36,987 bases of DNA, taken from the IMG/VR virus record IMGVR_UViG_3300030107_002918, positions 1 to 36,987 of that record; one strand, written 5' to 3'. The position numbers and the translations under genes are program-made. The notes under the pieces are model-generated. The model did not search any database. It worked only from the letters and a program-made list of their open reading frames with translations, and was not told where the DNA came from. Below, one piece after another: positions 1 to 8,410 of the stretch. Source of the DNA: a virus. Within the stretch, counting starts at the first letter, position 1; the number at the start of each line of letters is the position of its first letter.

Positions 1-3000
1 TCAGGAATTAGATCGTCACTAGTAACATTATACTCGGGTAATATTTTTAATAGTTTACCCATACCATCTCCCGTTGCGTAGAAATTTTGTATGTTTCCAG
101 CTTCAGAAGGTTCTGGTATACCATCAACTATTTTCTTAGCATAAGTTAGGTTCTTAGCTGGATCAGTTATTTTTTTAGAAGGCACGTCAAATATTTCTTG
201 AGCTACCGGACCAGCATACTTATCTGTAACTTCTTTATAAGTGTCTCCTTTTTCCACATCTACGATATTCTTTATATCGTTGACCTTATCAGCTACTCTA
301 CCAATTTTAAGTACATTTGTTTTAGTTCTAGGACGATCTAATTCCTGATCTTGCATTGACGTTAGTTCATCAGCTAATTCTTTCTCTAACGCTGTTCTAG
401 CTTCATCTATTTGCTTTTGAGAATAGTCAGGTATTATGGTAGGGTTTTGTTCAAACGTGTCTAACATTCTGTATTTTATTCTACCATTAAGATAACCATA
501 CAAAGTACCTCTTCCATCAAAACCATTTAAATCACTTCTACCAGTTTTACTTGGAGTTATTAATCTCATTAATATTTCAGCCTGCAATTCTTTTCTTCCT
601 TCTGGATCTATTTTTAAACTTGGCCTTGTTGCGAAGTAATTATTTATTTGAGCATTAACCATACCAGGTAACTCTTCCATTAAAAATCTATTGTTTGGAT
701 CGTATTTTTCTTTTACAAAGTTACCATCAGCATCGGTTGCATCATCTTGTATTTCCTTTAAATTAGTTCTAGCGTTGTCCGCTGCAGCTGACATACTAAC
801 ACCCTCTGTAGCTACACTAGTTCCCGCTGCTTTAGCCGCTTTCATTTTACGTCTAGCCAACGGGGATAAGTTACCTTTTTTAAAGTTATCAATATAATCA
901 ACCATCCAAGCACCAGCATTGGCAGGCGTGTTAATTAAAAAGTCTCCTTTTCCAATACCTTTTATTATATTTACAACACCTTTTTTAGACTTGTTTCTTA
1001 TAGTTTGAAGGTCTTGTCCCCAATTTTGAGTATCCATTAGCATGTCTTGAACGGACTTAGTATACTCATCTTTATATCTTATGTCTTGCTCTTCAAACGT
1101 TTTGCTTTCGTTATATAATAACTTACCAGTAGCGTCTGTAATATTGTTAACACGTTTTAAAGCTCTGTCATGAAGCTCTGGAGTGTTTTTGCTTATTAAA
1201 GAATATAAATTTTTAGTATAGTTTGCTTTTTCTTCTGTAGTTTTAAAAGACATGTCGTCTACAAAGTGACTTATTTCGTGGGATATAACTGTACCCTGAA
1301 GTAAGTCACCATTGTCTAGATTTTCTCTAGCGGCTTTTTTATCTAAAACAACATACTTATTATCTATAATAACAGCTTTAGCCTCTCCTTTAGTTAGTGC
1401 AAAAATAATACCTTGCTTATCTTCATCTGTTAAAGTTTCACTAGAATAAACAGCATCAATCATTTCGTTAATATCTTTTGCTTCAGTAATATTAAGACCT
1501 TCGATCTGCCCTGTATCCATTAAGTTTTTAGCACTTAAACTTCCTTCTTTAGCTAGTATTAAAGAGTTTCTTTGATTTACTAAAAGTGCTTTGGCATAGT
1601 CTTGGTACATACCGTTTTGTACCTTAGTTCTATCCTTTTTATTTTTTATATGAAGAGTTTGTTCTAATACTTCTTTTTCAACCCAAGGATTACTTTTAGC
1701 TTTTTTAACATTGCTTCTAATTTTAGTTGCTCTTATTCTTTCTAGTATTAAAGCTAGCTTACCTCTTTTATCCGCGTTTTTATATTCAGCATTGTCTTTT
1801 AGTTTTCTTTCCCAATACTTACCTCTTTCACCAAAAACTTTTTCAGCAACACCATCATAATCTATATTTTCTATTGTTTTGTTTCTTAGATTATTAATAG
1901 CGGTTAATCTATCTTGATATTCCCTTGCTTTTTCTGGACTTAACGATTCTATATATGCTTTTCTTTTTAAATCTATTGTTGTAGCATTATCGTTAGAAGT
2001 AACACCAGCTTTTTGGTTTAAAAAGTTTTCTTCAACAGCTAATTTAACAAGCTTTTTTACATTAGTAGAACCCATAGCTAAAGCATCAACCTCTAGTTTA
2101 GTATGTTCACCAGCTAAATTTTCAACCTCAGCTTTAAACTCATCTATGTAAACATCGCGCATGGGATCGTTCTTACCCAATGTTGCAAACTTTGCTTTAA
2201 TACCCTCCATTTTATTAAGAGATTTATTAACCTCTTTTCTAAAATCAGAAGTTGAAGCTTGTTGAACTATAGCCGCATAAGTATTAGGTAGCGTAGTCAT
2301 ACCACCAGAAGTAATTATTGATGTTACAGCTACATCATCTAAGTTTTCATGCCAGTCACTAAAGTCTCTACCTAATATCAAACCATCACCAATTGTTGTA
2401 AGAGATTCTATACTTGTTTCTTCTAAAACCTCACCAAACATACCTTTTCCAGATTGTAAAGCAACATCGCCAGCCGCTCTTAAATCAGATCTTAATAATT
2501 TATTTGAAACATTTAAATTAGGAGTTTTAAACTTTCTAATAAGATTTATAGAGTTTGGTACTGTACCTAAAAACGATGTAATAGTACCTTCTATTGCAAA
2601 TGTAGATAACATTGATTTAGCCTTGTCGCTATCAGATATATCACCATACGCAATAGCCTCATTTAACTGCATTTTAGTTCTCATGTAATCCTGAGGGGTA
2701 TACATAAACTTATTGTTTTCTAAATTAGCTAGCCTAAGTTTAGCCTCCTCTCCAGCCTGTCTTTGCATTTCTAAGTCTATACCCTTTTGCAAACCGGTAT
2801 AAGTTCCAAAAACACCATAACCAGTTAGCATTCCTGTACCCACGGTACCAAGACCAGCGCCCATTCCAATACCACCACTAGCAACAGCAACAATAACGTT
2901 TGCACCTTGCGTTGAGAGTTCGCCAGTGGCAAATCTCCATTTTTGTCCAGTTTCTATTGCTGTTCTATAGTCAAGCGCTTTTTCTAAACCAATCTCTTGA

Positions 3001-4961
3001 CCTTCGCGCATTGACTTTGTTTTAGCAACAGCCTTTTCTTCATCAACCAAACTTAAAGCAGAATAAGCCATGCTTCTAAAACCATCATTAAGTTTGCTTA
3101 AATTCATTTGGGCTAAACGATTTTCTCTTGATGTTTTATCTTGTAGTTGTAAAACATCTTTATAGTTGTTTTGCCAATCGTTATATTTTTTAGTATAATT
3201 TTTTTGTGTTTCAGAATAATCGTCTATACTTTTTTTAATAGCATCATTTAAAACAGAAAATTTATTCGCATAAAAATTAACTTTTTCGGTGTTTTCTCCA
3301 GTTACTTGAAAATTATCTACCTCATAACTAATATTAACACCATCTTTATTAGCATCTTTAGCTAAAGAAGATATAGCTACTTCAAATTTCTTAATATCCT
3401 TATCGTAGTTATCCAACATACTACTTACAGCCGCGTCTATTTCTGCTTTTTCTTTAGTATCTTCACGTTCCATTATCTCCGCGCCCATTTTAGCAAGAAT
3501 AGCGTCTTTATTTTTTCTATACAACTGGTCTTGGTAGGTGCTCGCGGACCTATCTATCATTTCGTTTTTAACCTTTAATACTCCTGTTTTTAAATTTTTA
3601 TCAAGTCTTGGTAAAAGATTTTTAAGTATTGCTATATCCGGATGATTAGGATCTGATGCTCTTAGTTGTTCTACAATAGGTTTTAAATCAGTAAAATCAT
3701 TACCATTTAACATAGACATTCCATCCTCATCTAATGACGCAACTAAATTTGTATTATAATATTCATCTATTGCTCTTTTTGTTGACTCTGACAATGGGCT
3801 ATCTAAAATAGTACGCATTGTTTCTTTTTTAAAAGAGTTTTCTAAGTAATCGTTTTCAGCTTCTTGACGTATTTTAACTGTATCTAAATTTTTCTTTTTA
3901 TCATTAACGGCTTTAATATTTTGCCGTGCCTCGTCAATAGATAATATTTTTAACCTTTCAACATCTTTTTCACTAGCGTTATTGTAAAGATATTTTTTTA
4001 TATCATTTATATCACCAGATGCTAGTTCTTTATCATTTTTATCTTTTAACACAATGTCTTGACCACCTTTAGCTAAACTATTAGGAGTGGTTTCAACCTT
4101 ATAACCAAGCTTACCCCAAGATCTTCTTAGTTGATTAGCATCTCTAAATTGTAAACTTGATAAAAGATCAGGATCTTTGTCTGTATTTTTATAAAAGTTT
4201 TGTACTTTTTTACCTAATTCAGTTATTGGTAAACCGTGGTTTTGTGTTGGTTTATATTTTGCGCCTTCTTCAGCATCTGGATCAGACGTGTATTCTTCAC
4301 CGTTTGGTAATGTAATTTTAGCCATAGGACCAATATCCTCACCTATAGCTCCTGGAAATAAATTAGAAGAAGTTATTTTAGAAACTATAGTTTTTTCATC
4401 TCTATTTCTCCAAGTTTCTACGTCATTTAAATTTATTTCACCAGTATAAAGAGTTTTGTTTAAATCATTTAACTTAGCTCTTTCTTTTTTGCTCAATGTT
4501 TCACTAGTAAAAGCTTCTTCTTCTTTACCATTTACGGTTTTATACCACCTAGAATTTTTCCTTTTATAATTTTGAAAATCATCGTCTTGCCAGTGTGAGC
4601 CTCTTCTATCAAGCACCATTTTAGAAACTGGTTTTTCAAAAGTAATAGGTTGCTCTATTTCTATGTCCTCACCATCTATACCTTTAGTAACAACTGTTTC
4701 TGTTGATGGATAAAGAAGTTCTTCTTCTTCTTCTGTTAACAATCTAAATGTTTTAGATTCATTAACTCTTTCTTTTTCTTCTTCTTTTTTAGGTTTAAAA
4801 ATATCCACTTCCAAATCAAACATAGTTCCAGATACAGCAGAGTCATCTTGTTCGTCTAGCTTACCGCCATGTTGAGCAGCATGAGCCTCTTCAGTCATAA
4901 TTAAATGACCTTCACTACCCGGGCCCTCCTTATGTTTTAATGGAGATGATTTTTTCAACAT
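1..4961 (-). CDS. Giant virion protein with HEISH zincin motif, probably ejected (3' end outside window)
   Basis: This is an open frame of 1653 visible residues with no stop, running off the left edge. The start is the ATG at 4961, one base after the stop of the upstream gene. The N-terminus reads MLKKSSPLK, a tag shared with two other large proteins here. The first 600 or so residues are charged and Lys/Glu-rich with coiled-coil character. Around residues 688-725 is a Gly/Ala/Val-rich hydrophobic stretch that could span or insert into a membrane. HEISH (residues 1228-1232, bases 1266-1280), followed by FVDD, is a zincin-type HExxH motif. Near residue 1483 is GRGTLYGYLNGRIKYRMLD, of a kind I associate with large phage virion proteins. 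The size, position at the end of the tail block and domain mix suggest an internal protein ejected with the DNA, like the large polyvalent proteins of phages. That role is inferred; protease activity is unproven because I could not identify a third zinc ligand. Confidence 0.72.
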   Translation of the reverse strand, partial: MLKKSSPLKHKEGPGSEGHLIMTEEAHAAQHGGKLDEQDDSAVSGTMFDLEVDIFKPKKEEEKERVNESKTFRLLTEEEEELLYPSTETVVTKGIDGEDIEIEQPITFEKPVSKMVLDRRGSHWQDDDFQNYKRKNSRWYKTVNGKEEEAFTSETLSKKERAKLNDLNKTLYTGEINLNDVETWRNRDEKTIVSKITSSNLFPGAIGEDIGPMAKITLPNGEEYTSDPDAEEGAKYKPTQNHGLPITELGKKVQNFYKNTDKDPDLLSSLQFRDANQLRRSWGKLGYKVETTPNSLAKGGQDIVLKDKNDKELASGDINDIKKYLYNNASEKDVERLKILSIDEARQNIKAVNDKKKNLDTVKIRQEAENDYLENSFKKETMRTILDSPLSESTKRAIDEYYNTNLVASLDEDGMSMLNGNDFTDLKPIVEQLRASDPNHPDIAILKNLLPRLDKNLKTGVLKVKNEMIDRSASTYQDQLYRKNKDAILAKMGAEIMEREDTKEKAEIDAAVSSMLDNYDKDIKKFEVAISSLAKDANKDGVNISYEVDNFQVTGENTEKVNFYANKFSVLNDAIKKSIDDYSETQKNYTKKYNDWQNNYKDVLQLQDKTSRENRLAQMNLSKLNDGFRSMAYSALSLVDEEKAVAKTKSMREGQEIGLEKALDYRTAIETGQKWRFATGELSTQGANVIVAVASGGIGMGAGLGTVGTGMLTGYGVFGTYTGLQKGIDLEMQRQAGEEAKLRLANLENNKFMYTPQDYMRTKMQLNEAIAYGDISDSDKAKSMLSTFAIEGTITSFLGTVPNSINLIRKFKTPNLNVSNKLLRSDLRAAGDVALQSGKGMFGEVLEETSIESLTTIGDGLILGRDFSDWHENLDDVAVTSIITSGGMTTLPNTYAAIVQQASTSDFRKEVNKSLNKMEGIKAKFATLGKNDPMRDVYIDEFKAEVENLAGEHTKLEVDALAMGSTNVKKLVKLAVEENFLNQKAGVTSNDNATTIDLKRKAYIESLSPEKAREYQDRLTAINNLRNKTIENIDYDGVAEKVFGERGKYWERKLKDNAEYKNADKRGKLALILERIRATKIRSNVKKAKSNPWVEKEVLEQTLHIKNKKDRTKVQNGMYQDYAKALLVNQRNSLILAKEGSLSAKNLMDTGQIEGLNITEAKDINEMIDAVYSSETLTDEDKQGIIFALTKGEAKAVIIDNKYVVLDKKAARENLDNGDLLQGTVISHEISHFVDDMSFKTTEEKANYTKNLYSLISKNTPELHDRALKRVNNITDATGKLLYNESKTFEEQDIRYKDEYTKSVQDMLMDTQNWGQDLQTIRNKSKKGVVNIIKGIGKGDFLINTPANAGAWMVDYIDNFKKGNLSPLARRKMKAAKAAGTSVATEGVSMSAAADNARTNLKEIQDDATDADGNFVKEKYDPNNRFLMEELPGMVNAQINNYFATRPSLKIDPEGRKELQAEILMRLITPSKTGRSDLNGFDGRGTLYGYLNGRIKYRMLDTFEQNPTIIPDYSQKQIDEARTALEKELADELTSMQDQELDRPRTKTNVLKIGRVADKVNDIKNIVDVEKGDTYKEVTDKYAGPVAQEIFDVPSKKITDPAKNLTYAKKIVDGIPEPSEAGNIQNFYATGDGMGKLLKILPEYNVTSDDLIP

Positions 4962-4962
4962 A

Positions 4963-6357
4963 TTATTTTTCTTCTGCTTTACCTTCTTGATTGTTTGGCG
5001 CTTTGTTTAAAACCTTAGCTCTTTCCTCTTCTTGTTTTTTTATTTTTTCAGGTGTCATACCCGTTGGGTAAACTTTACCGTCAAAAGTAAAATCTAACTG
5101 ACCATTTCTTGAGGCTTCAGCTTTTTCTTTTTTAAACCTATCTTTAGTAAGTTCTTTTATTTTAAGTCTCATTACTTCTATCTTACCTTCTGGAAAGCCC
5201 ATACCTTTCCACCAGGCATTTTCTAATTTATAAGTATAATACTCTTTAACTAAAGTTCTTAATAAATTCATATTAAAGAAAGGATTGTCTTGGTTAACAA
5301 TAGCATCAACTAACCTAAGCCTATCCATATCGTCTATTTCATCCGTCCAATGACCTTTATCACCAGGTCCCAATGGTAAATTAAATTCCAACTTATCCCA
5401 GTCAAAACCACCGTAATTAAGATCTTGAATATTTGGGTGCTCATATAAATGCCTTCTAAAAGTACTACCGTCTCTTAACACTTCACTGTCATGACAGAAC
5501 ATTAAAACTAATTCATCTTGTTCTTTAGAAGCTGTACCATCATTAAAACCAAACATAGTGTTTATAAAATAATCTATTCTACCTAAATCAATTTTAACAG
5601 CAGATTTACCAGCATTAGCCTCTTGAGCTGTTTGGAATGTTTCGTTTAAAAAGTTTATGTATTCCATAGCTTTTAGATTGTTTCTAATAAACATATCTTT
5701 GTTACCATCATAAACATTTAACATTACGGGATTACCATAAAAATCAGTAACAATAGCATACATACCCTCTTCTTTTACAACCTCACCAAAGTAATCTGTA
5801 ACACCATCTAATACGTCTTGATTACTAGCATGTACTATTGTAAGTTCTGGATTGTTACAATACATTTGAGTTGCAAAGCTAATTTGTTGCGCTGATACGC
5901 CTTTTGATAATAATGACTCACTATTAAAATGGTCATCAAAAAACTCTGCTATAGCTTCTTTTACTACTGTAACAGCTTCTTTTAATTTTGCTAGTTTTGT
6001 TTTTACTATTCCTTTAGCTTTTTCATCATCATTTTCTAAAGCTATTTTCATTTCTTCTTTATATTGTTTTACTAATATAAAACCAGCGTCAGCATAAGCT
6101 TTAGGTAAACTTATTTGGTTACCAACATCCCAACCACTTCTCTCTTTGTCTCTAAGCGATTGATCTAGTAACTTTCTGTGCTTCATAGATTCAGGCTCTA
6201 TGTCTTTTATGTTTAACTGTAACTCTTCCCAGTTTTTTCTTTTAGTAGCACCACCTATTATATCTAAACCAGCTTCAACCATTTGTTTTTGCTTGTTCAT
6301 TTCTTCTTGTGGTGTTGCTCCCAATTGTTTTAAAGGTGAACTTTTTATTTTTTTCAT
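4963..6357 (-). other. Possible internal start: KSSPLK-type virion module fused behind the S74 domain
   Basis: The ATG at 6357 encodes Met377 of the 840-residue frame and opens MKKIKSSPLK, the same kind of N-terminus used by the large genes starting at 4961 and 18224. The bases before it (TAGATATAAAT on the coding strand) are A/T-rich like the leaders of true starts here. Translation from this site would give a separate 464-residue protein without any stop codon ending the S74 part. Whether cells use it cannot be told from sequence. If they do not, the product is a fusion that S74 self-cleavage would split 67 residues upstream. Confidence 0.4.
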
Positions 6358-7485
6358 ATTTATATCTATTAAATTATAATTGACTTTGTAATAACCATTT
6401 GTCGTGCTAACAACATCTTCTCTACCCATGTCTATTAAGTCTTGAGCCATAGTACCGCTCCAAGTGGTATTATCACCTTTGTAATTAAAGTGGTATATAG
6501 GTATTCCTGATTCTGAGTATTTTATTTTTATTATATTTTCTTTTAATCTTTTATCGCTAAATATTTTACCAACACCGCTAATAGCATCACCAATACCTCC
6601 CCACATTTTTTTATCTCCAGCAGCTTTTTCTTGAGCAGCCATTTGTGCTTCTTGCATTTTAGATTGCATTAACGAATTTTGTTTATTCATTTCAGCGTCA
6701 GCACTCCACATAGCGCCTTCTCCTTTTAGCTTTTGAACTTCCATTTCGCCTTGTGCCTCTGCCATTTGTAATCTTGATGCCTCTGTAGCTTCCGCCATTT
6801 GAAGTCTAGAAGCTTCACCAAGTCTAGCTGATTGCATGGCATCTTCAGCGCTCATTTGCGTTTTTTGGATTTCCATATCTGCAGCACGTTCTTGAGTATC
6901 CAATCTACTTTGTTCAGTAGCTATTTTACCTTGAATATCTTGGTCAGCTTGAGCAGCTTTCATTTGGTTAGCCGATTCTTGAGCACCAATAGAGGCAGAA
7001 GCTTTTTGAGCTTGTAACGAACCAGCGTTAGCCATAGATTGTGCTAAAGCAGCAATACCAGAGCCACCAGCAGCACCAGCCATACTAGACATAATATTAG
7101 CTTGGTTTTGTGCGTTTTGCTGTGCTTCAAATTCAGCTTGTTGAGTATTAACAGTAAGATCTTCAAACGCGTTCTCCATGTCTTCCATAGCGTTTTTCTG
7201 ACCTTTGAACTTGTTTTCCATGTCAGCAAACTTATTCTCAGCATCGTCATAAACGTTTTCAAGGCCAGACATTTTGTTTTCCAAACCTTCATAAGCATTT
7301 TTTGCATCCTCAAACGGGTTTGAAGTATCTACAGCCGCTAAAGCATCTTGTGCTGCGTGCAATCCAGCTTCAGCCGCCGCTTGCTTTTGCTTAGCGCTTC
7401 TTTTCTCTTTACCACCTTGTATTGCTTTAACTGTACCGGCGACTACCATTGCGCCGCCAACTACAGCTGCTGTTACTGCTGCCAT
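4963..7485 (-). CDS. Virion protein: heptad-repeat and Ala/Gln-rich region, S74 chaperone domain, then a fused second module
   Basis: 840 residues. The N-terminus is hydrophobic and Ala/Val-rich (about 1-24). Residues 56-111 are eight heptads of the form N-x-aromatic/Met-x-D/G-x-E/K. A long Ala/Gln/Met-rich, probably helical region follows, with a Gly-rich patch (GAAGGSGIAALAQ) near 140. SDKRLK at 310-315 begins a short Peptidase_S74 (intramolecular chaperone) domain, which continues through GIPIYHFNY and TMAQDL to about 376. Ser310 and Lys315 have the spacing of the Ser/Lys dyad known from endosialidase chaperone domains, which cut just before the Ser. S74 domains normally end a protein, but here the frame runs on into a 464-residue module starting M377-KKIKSSPLK. 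That module has no fold I recognise. The ATG at 7485 lies 3 bases after the stop of the upstream gene. I infer a tail or internal virion protein. The fusion could be stop-codon loss or an error. Confidence 0.75.
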   Translation of the reverse strand: MAAVTAAVVGGAMVVAGTVKAIQGGKEKRSAKQKQAAAEAGLHAAQDALAAVDTSNPFEDAKNAYEGLENKMSGLENVYDDAENKFADMENKFKGQKNAMEDMENAFEDLTVNTQQAEFEAQQNAQNQANIMSSMAGAAGGSGIAALAQSMANAGSLQAQKASASIGAQESANQMKAAQADQDIQGKIATEQSRLDTQERAADMEIQKTQMSAEDAMQSARLGEASRLQMAEATEASRLQMAEAQGEMEVQKLKGEGAMWSADAEMNKQNSLMQSKMQEAQMAAQEKAAGDKKMWGGIGDAISGVGKIFSDKRLKENIIKIKYSESGIPIYHFNYKGDNTTWSGTMAQDLIDMGREDVVSTTNGYYKVNYNLIDINMKKIKSSPLKQLGATPQEEMNKQKQMVEAGLDIIGGATKRKNWEELQLNIKDIEPESMKHRKLLDQSLRDKERSGWDVGNQISLPKAYADAGFILVKQYKEEMKIALENDDEKAKGIVKTKLAKLKEAVTVVKEAIAEFFDDHFNSESLLSKGVSAQQISFATQMYCNNPELTIVHASNQDVLDGVTDYFGEVVKEEGMYAIVTDFYGNPVMLNVYDGNKDMFIRNNLKAMEYINFLNETFQTAQEANAGKSAVKIDLGRIDYFINTMFGFNDGTASKEQDELVLMFCHDSEVLRDGSTFRRHLYEHPNIQDLNYGGFDWDKLEFNLPLGPGDKGHWTDEIDDMDRLRLVDAIVNQDNPFFNMNLLRTLVKEYYTYKLENAWWKGMGFPEGKIEVMRLKIKELTKDRFKKEKAEASRNGQLDFTFDGKVYPTGMTPEKIKKQEEERAKVLNKAPNNQEGKAEEK
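7153..7320 (-). repeat. Eight tandem heptads inside the S74-domain virion protein
   Basis: Residues 56-111 of the 840-residue protein read as eight unbroken 7-residue units: NPFEDAK, NAYEGLE, NKMSGLE, NVYDDAE, NKFADME, NKFKGQK, NAMEDME, NAFEDLT. Asn holds position 1 in every unit and Phe, Tyr or Met position 3. The regular spacing without insertions suggests an elongated helical or coiled-coil rod, perhaps trimeric like other S74-matured fibres. The repeat also explains a spurious minus-strand ORF in another frame over the same bases. Confidence 0.75.
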
Positions 7486-7488
7486 ATT

Positions 7489-7989
7489 TTATTTTTTTGT
7501 ATTAGATACTAGGTTACTGTTTTTACCAACAACTTTTGTTATCTCATGTGATGGTTTTTCATCAACAGCCCAACCTAGTTTTTTATGTTTTTCTATTAAG
7601 TTTTTATGTCTACCTATAGTAAACATGTATTTAAAACCCATTGCTTTAGCGGATTTCTCCGCTTCTATTATAAGTTTTTCCACCGCCTCATTTCTATCTT
7701 CATCTCTATATGTAGGGCTTGAAACTATCCATTCTAATAAAATACCTTTTGAATTTGTCTGATATAAAAATCCAGCAACTATAGGTTCTTTATTTTTTTC
7801 TATCATTAACCCGCCCTTACCATTGTCAGGTAGAAAGTCTTTTGGTGGTGTTGTCCACTCTGGCCAAGTTTTCCACCAAGAATCTAACGTATCCCAGTCA
7901 TCTTCATTTAAAACTCTACATAACAGTTTGTTATCGTTGATTTTAGCATCTAAGCTATCTATTTCTTCTAATAATTCTTTTTCGTCCAT
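7489..7989 (-). CDS. GNAT-like N-acetyltransferase
   Basis: 166 residues. The centre and C-terminal half have the feel of a GNAT fold: a strand with VAGFLYQTNS, then LLEWIVSSPTYRDEDRNEAV, a helix (EKLIIEAEKSAKAMGF), a strand (YMFTI), then HKNLIEKHKKLGW, the usual final helix and turn. The acetyl-CoA-binding loop is degenerate: RDEDRNEA stands where RxxGxG/A is usual. Similar short acetyltransferase-like proteins sit among tail genes of many marine phages. The substrate is unknown. It lies between two virion genes, so it may modify a virion or host protein, but that is a guess. The ATG at 7989 is the first good start and has an A/T-only leader. Confidence 0.65.
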   Translation of the reverse strand: MDEKELLEEIDSLDAKINDNKLLCRVLNEDDWDTLDSWWKTWPEWTTPPKDFLPDNGKGGLMIEKNKEPIVAGFLYQTNSKGILLEWIVSSPTYRDEDRNEAVEKLIIEAEKSAKAMGFKYMFTIGRHKNLIEKHKKLGWAVDEKPSHEITKVVGKNSNLVSNTKK

Positions 7990-8031
7990 TTTATTGTATT
8001 TTAGTATGTTTATAGTTACACTTTTTACTAG

Positions 8032-8409
8032 TTATTTACTACTTTCGACATAATCTATAGCTGTGGCAAATATTTCAGCTTCAACGCTACTATAGTTTCT
8101 ATATTCAGTTTCTGCATAATAACCTATTATTCCAGATGTATTAACAACAGGGTCTTTGCTAAAAAATAAATAATGCGCTGATGTAATCGTGGGAGTTGGT
8201 AAATATGCGGTAGTATCTATTACTATTGTTTTAGTAGCGTGATCTACAGTGGTAACTTGCCCTATTGGGAAAGGTTTTGTACTAGATCCCGCTACTAACG
8301 GTTGATTTACACCTGATTGTGAGTTTATAGTTAAAGATGTGTACATTATATCTCCAACTTGTACAGATACATTTAAATCATGAGGAAATGTTAGTGATAA
8401 ACTAGGCAT
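8032..8409 (-). CDS. Small virion-associated protein, function unknown
   Basis: 125 residues, mostly predicted beta strand. It opens MPSLSLTFPHDLNVSVQVGD and has a central HYLFFSKDPVVNTSGIIGYYAE segment and a C-terminus of mixed charge ending VESSK. The FSKD...N.SG..GYYAE pattern seems familiar from small proteins among tail genes of marine phages, but I know no function for it. Its start is one base after the stop of the 553-residue gene, so the two are surely co-transcribed and probably translationally linked. No signal peptide or membrane segment is visible. Confidence 0.55.
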   Translation of the reverse strand: MPSLSLTFPHDLNVSVQVGDIMYTSLTINSQSGVNQPLVAGSSTKPFPIGQVTTVDHATKTIVIDTTAYLPTPTITSAHYLFFSKDPVVNTSGIIGYYAETEYRNYSSVEAEIFATAIDYVESSK

Positions 8410-8410
8410 A

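Noticed and set aside
4925-4931. AAGGAGG on the coding strand near the left-hand giant gene as a ribosome binding site
   Set aside because: It is inside that gene, codes Lys-Glu-Gly residues and is about 30 bases from the next in-frame ATG, too far for an SD.
7044-7313. Minus-strand 89-residue frame overlapping the heptad region
   Set aside because: It is a shifted reading of the repeated heptad codons, giving repetitive Lys/Met/Trp/Leu text; the main frame carries the recognisable domains.
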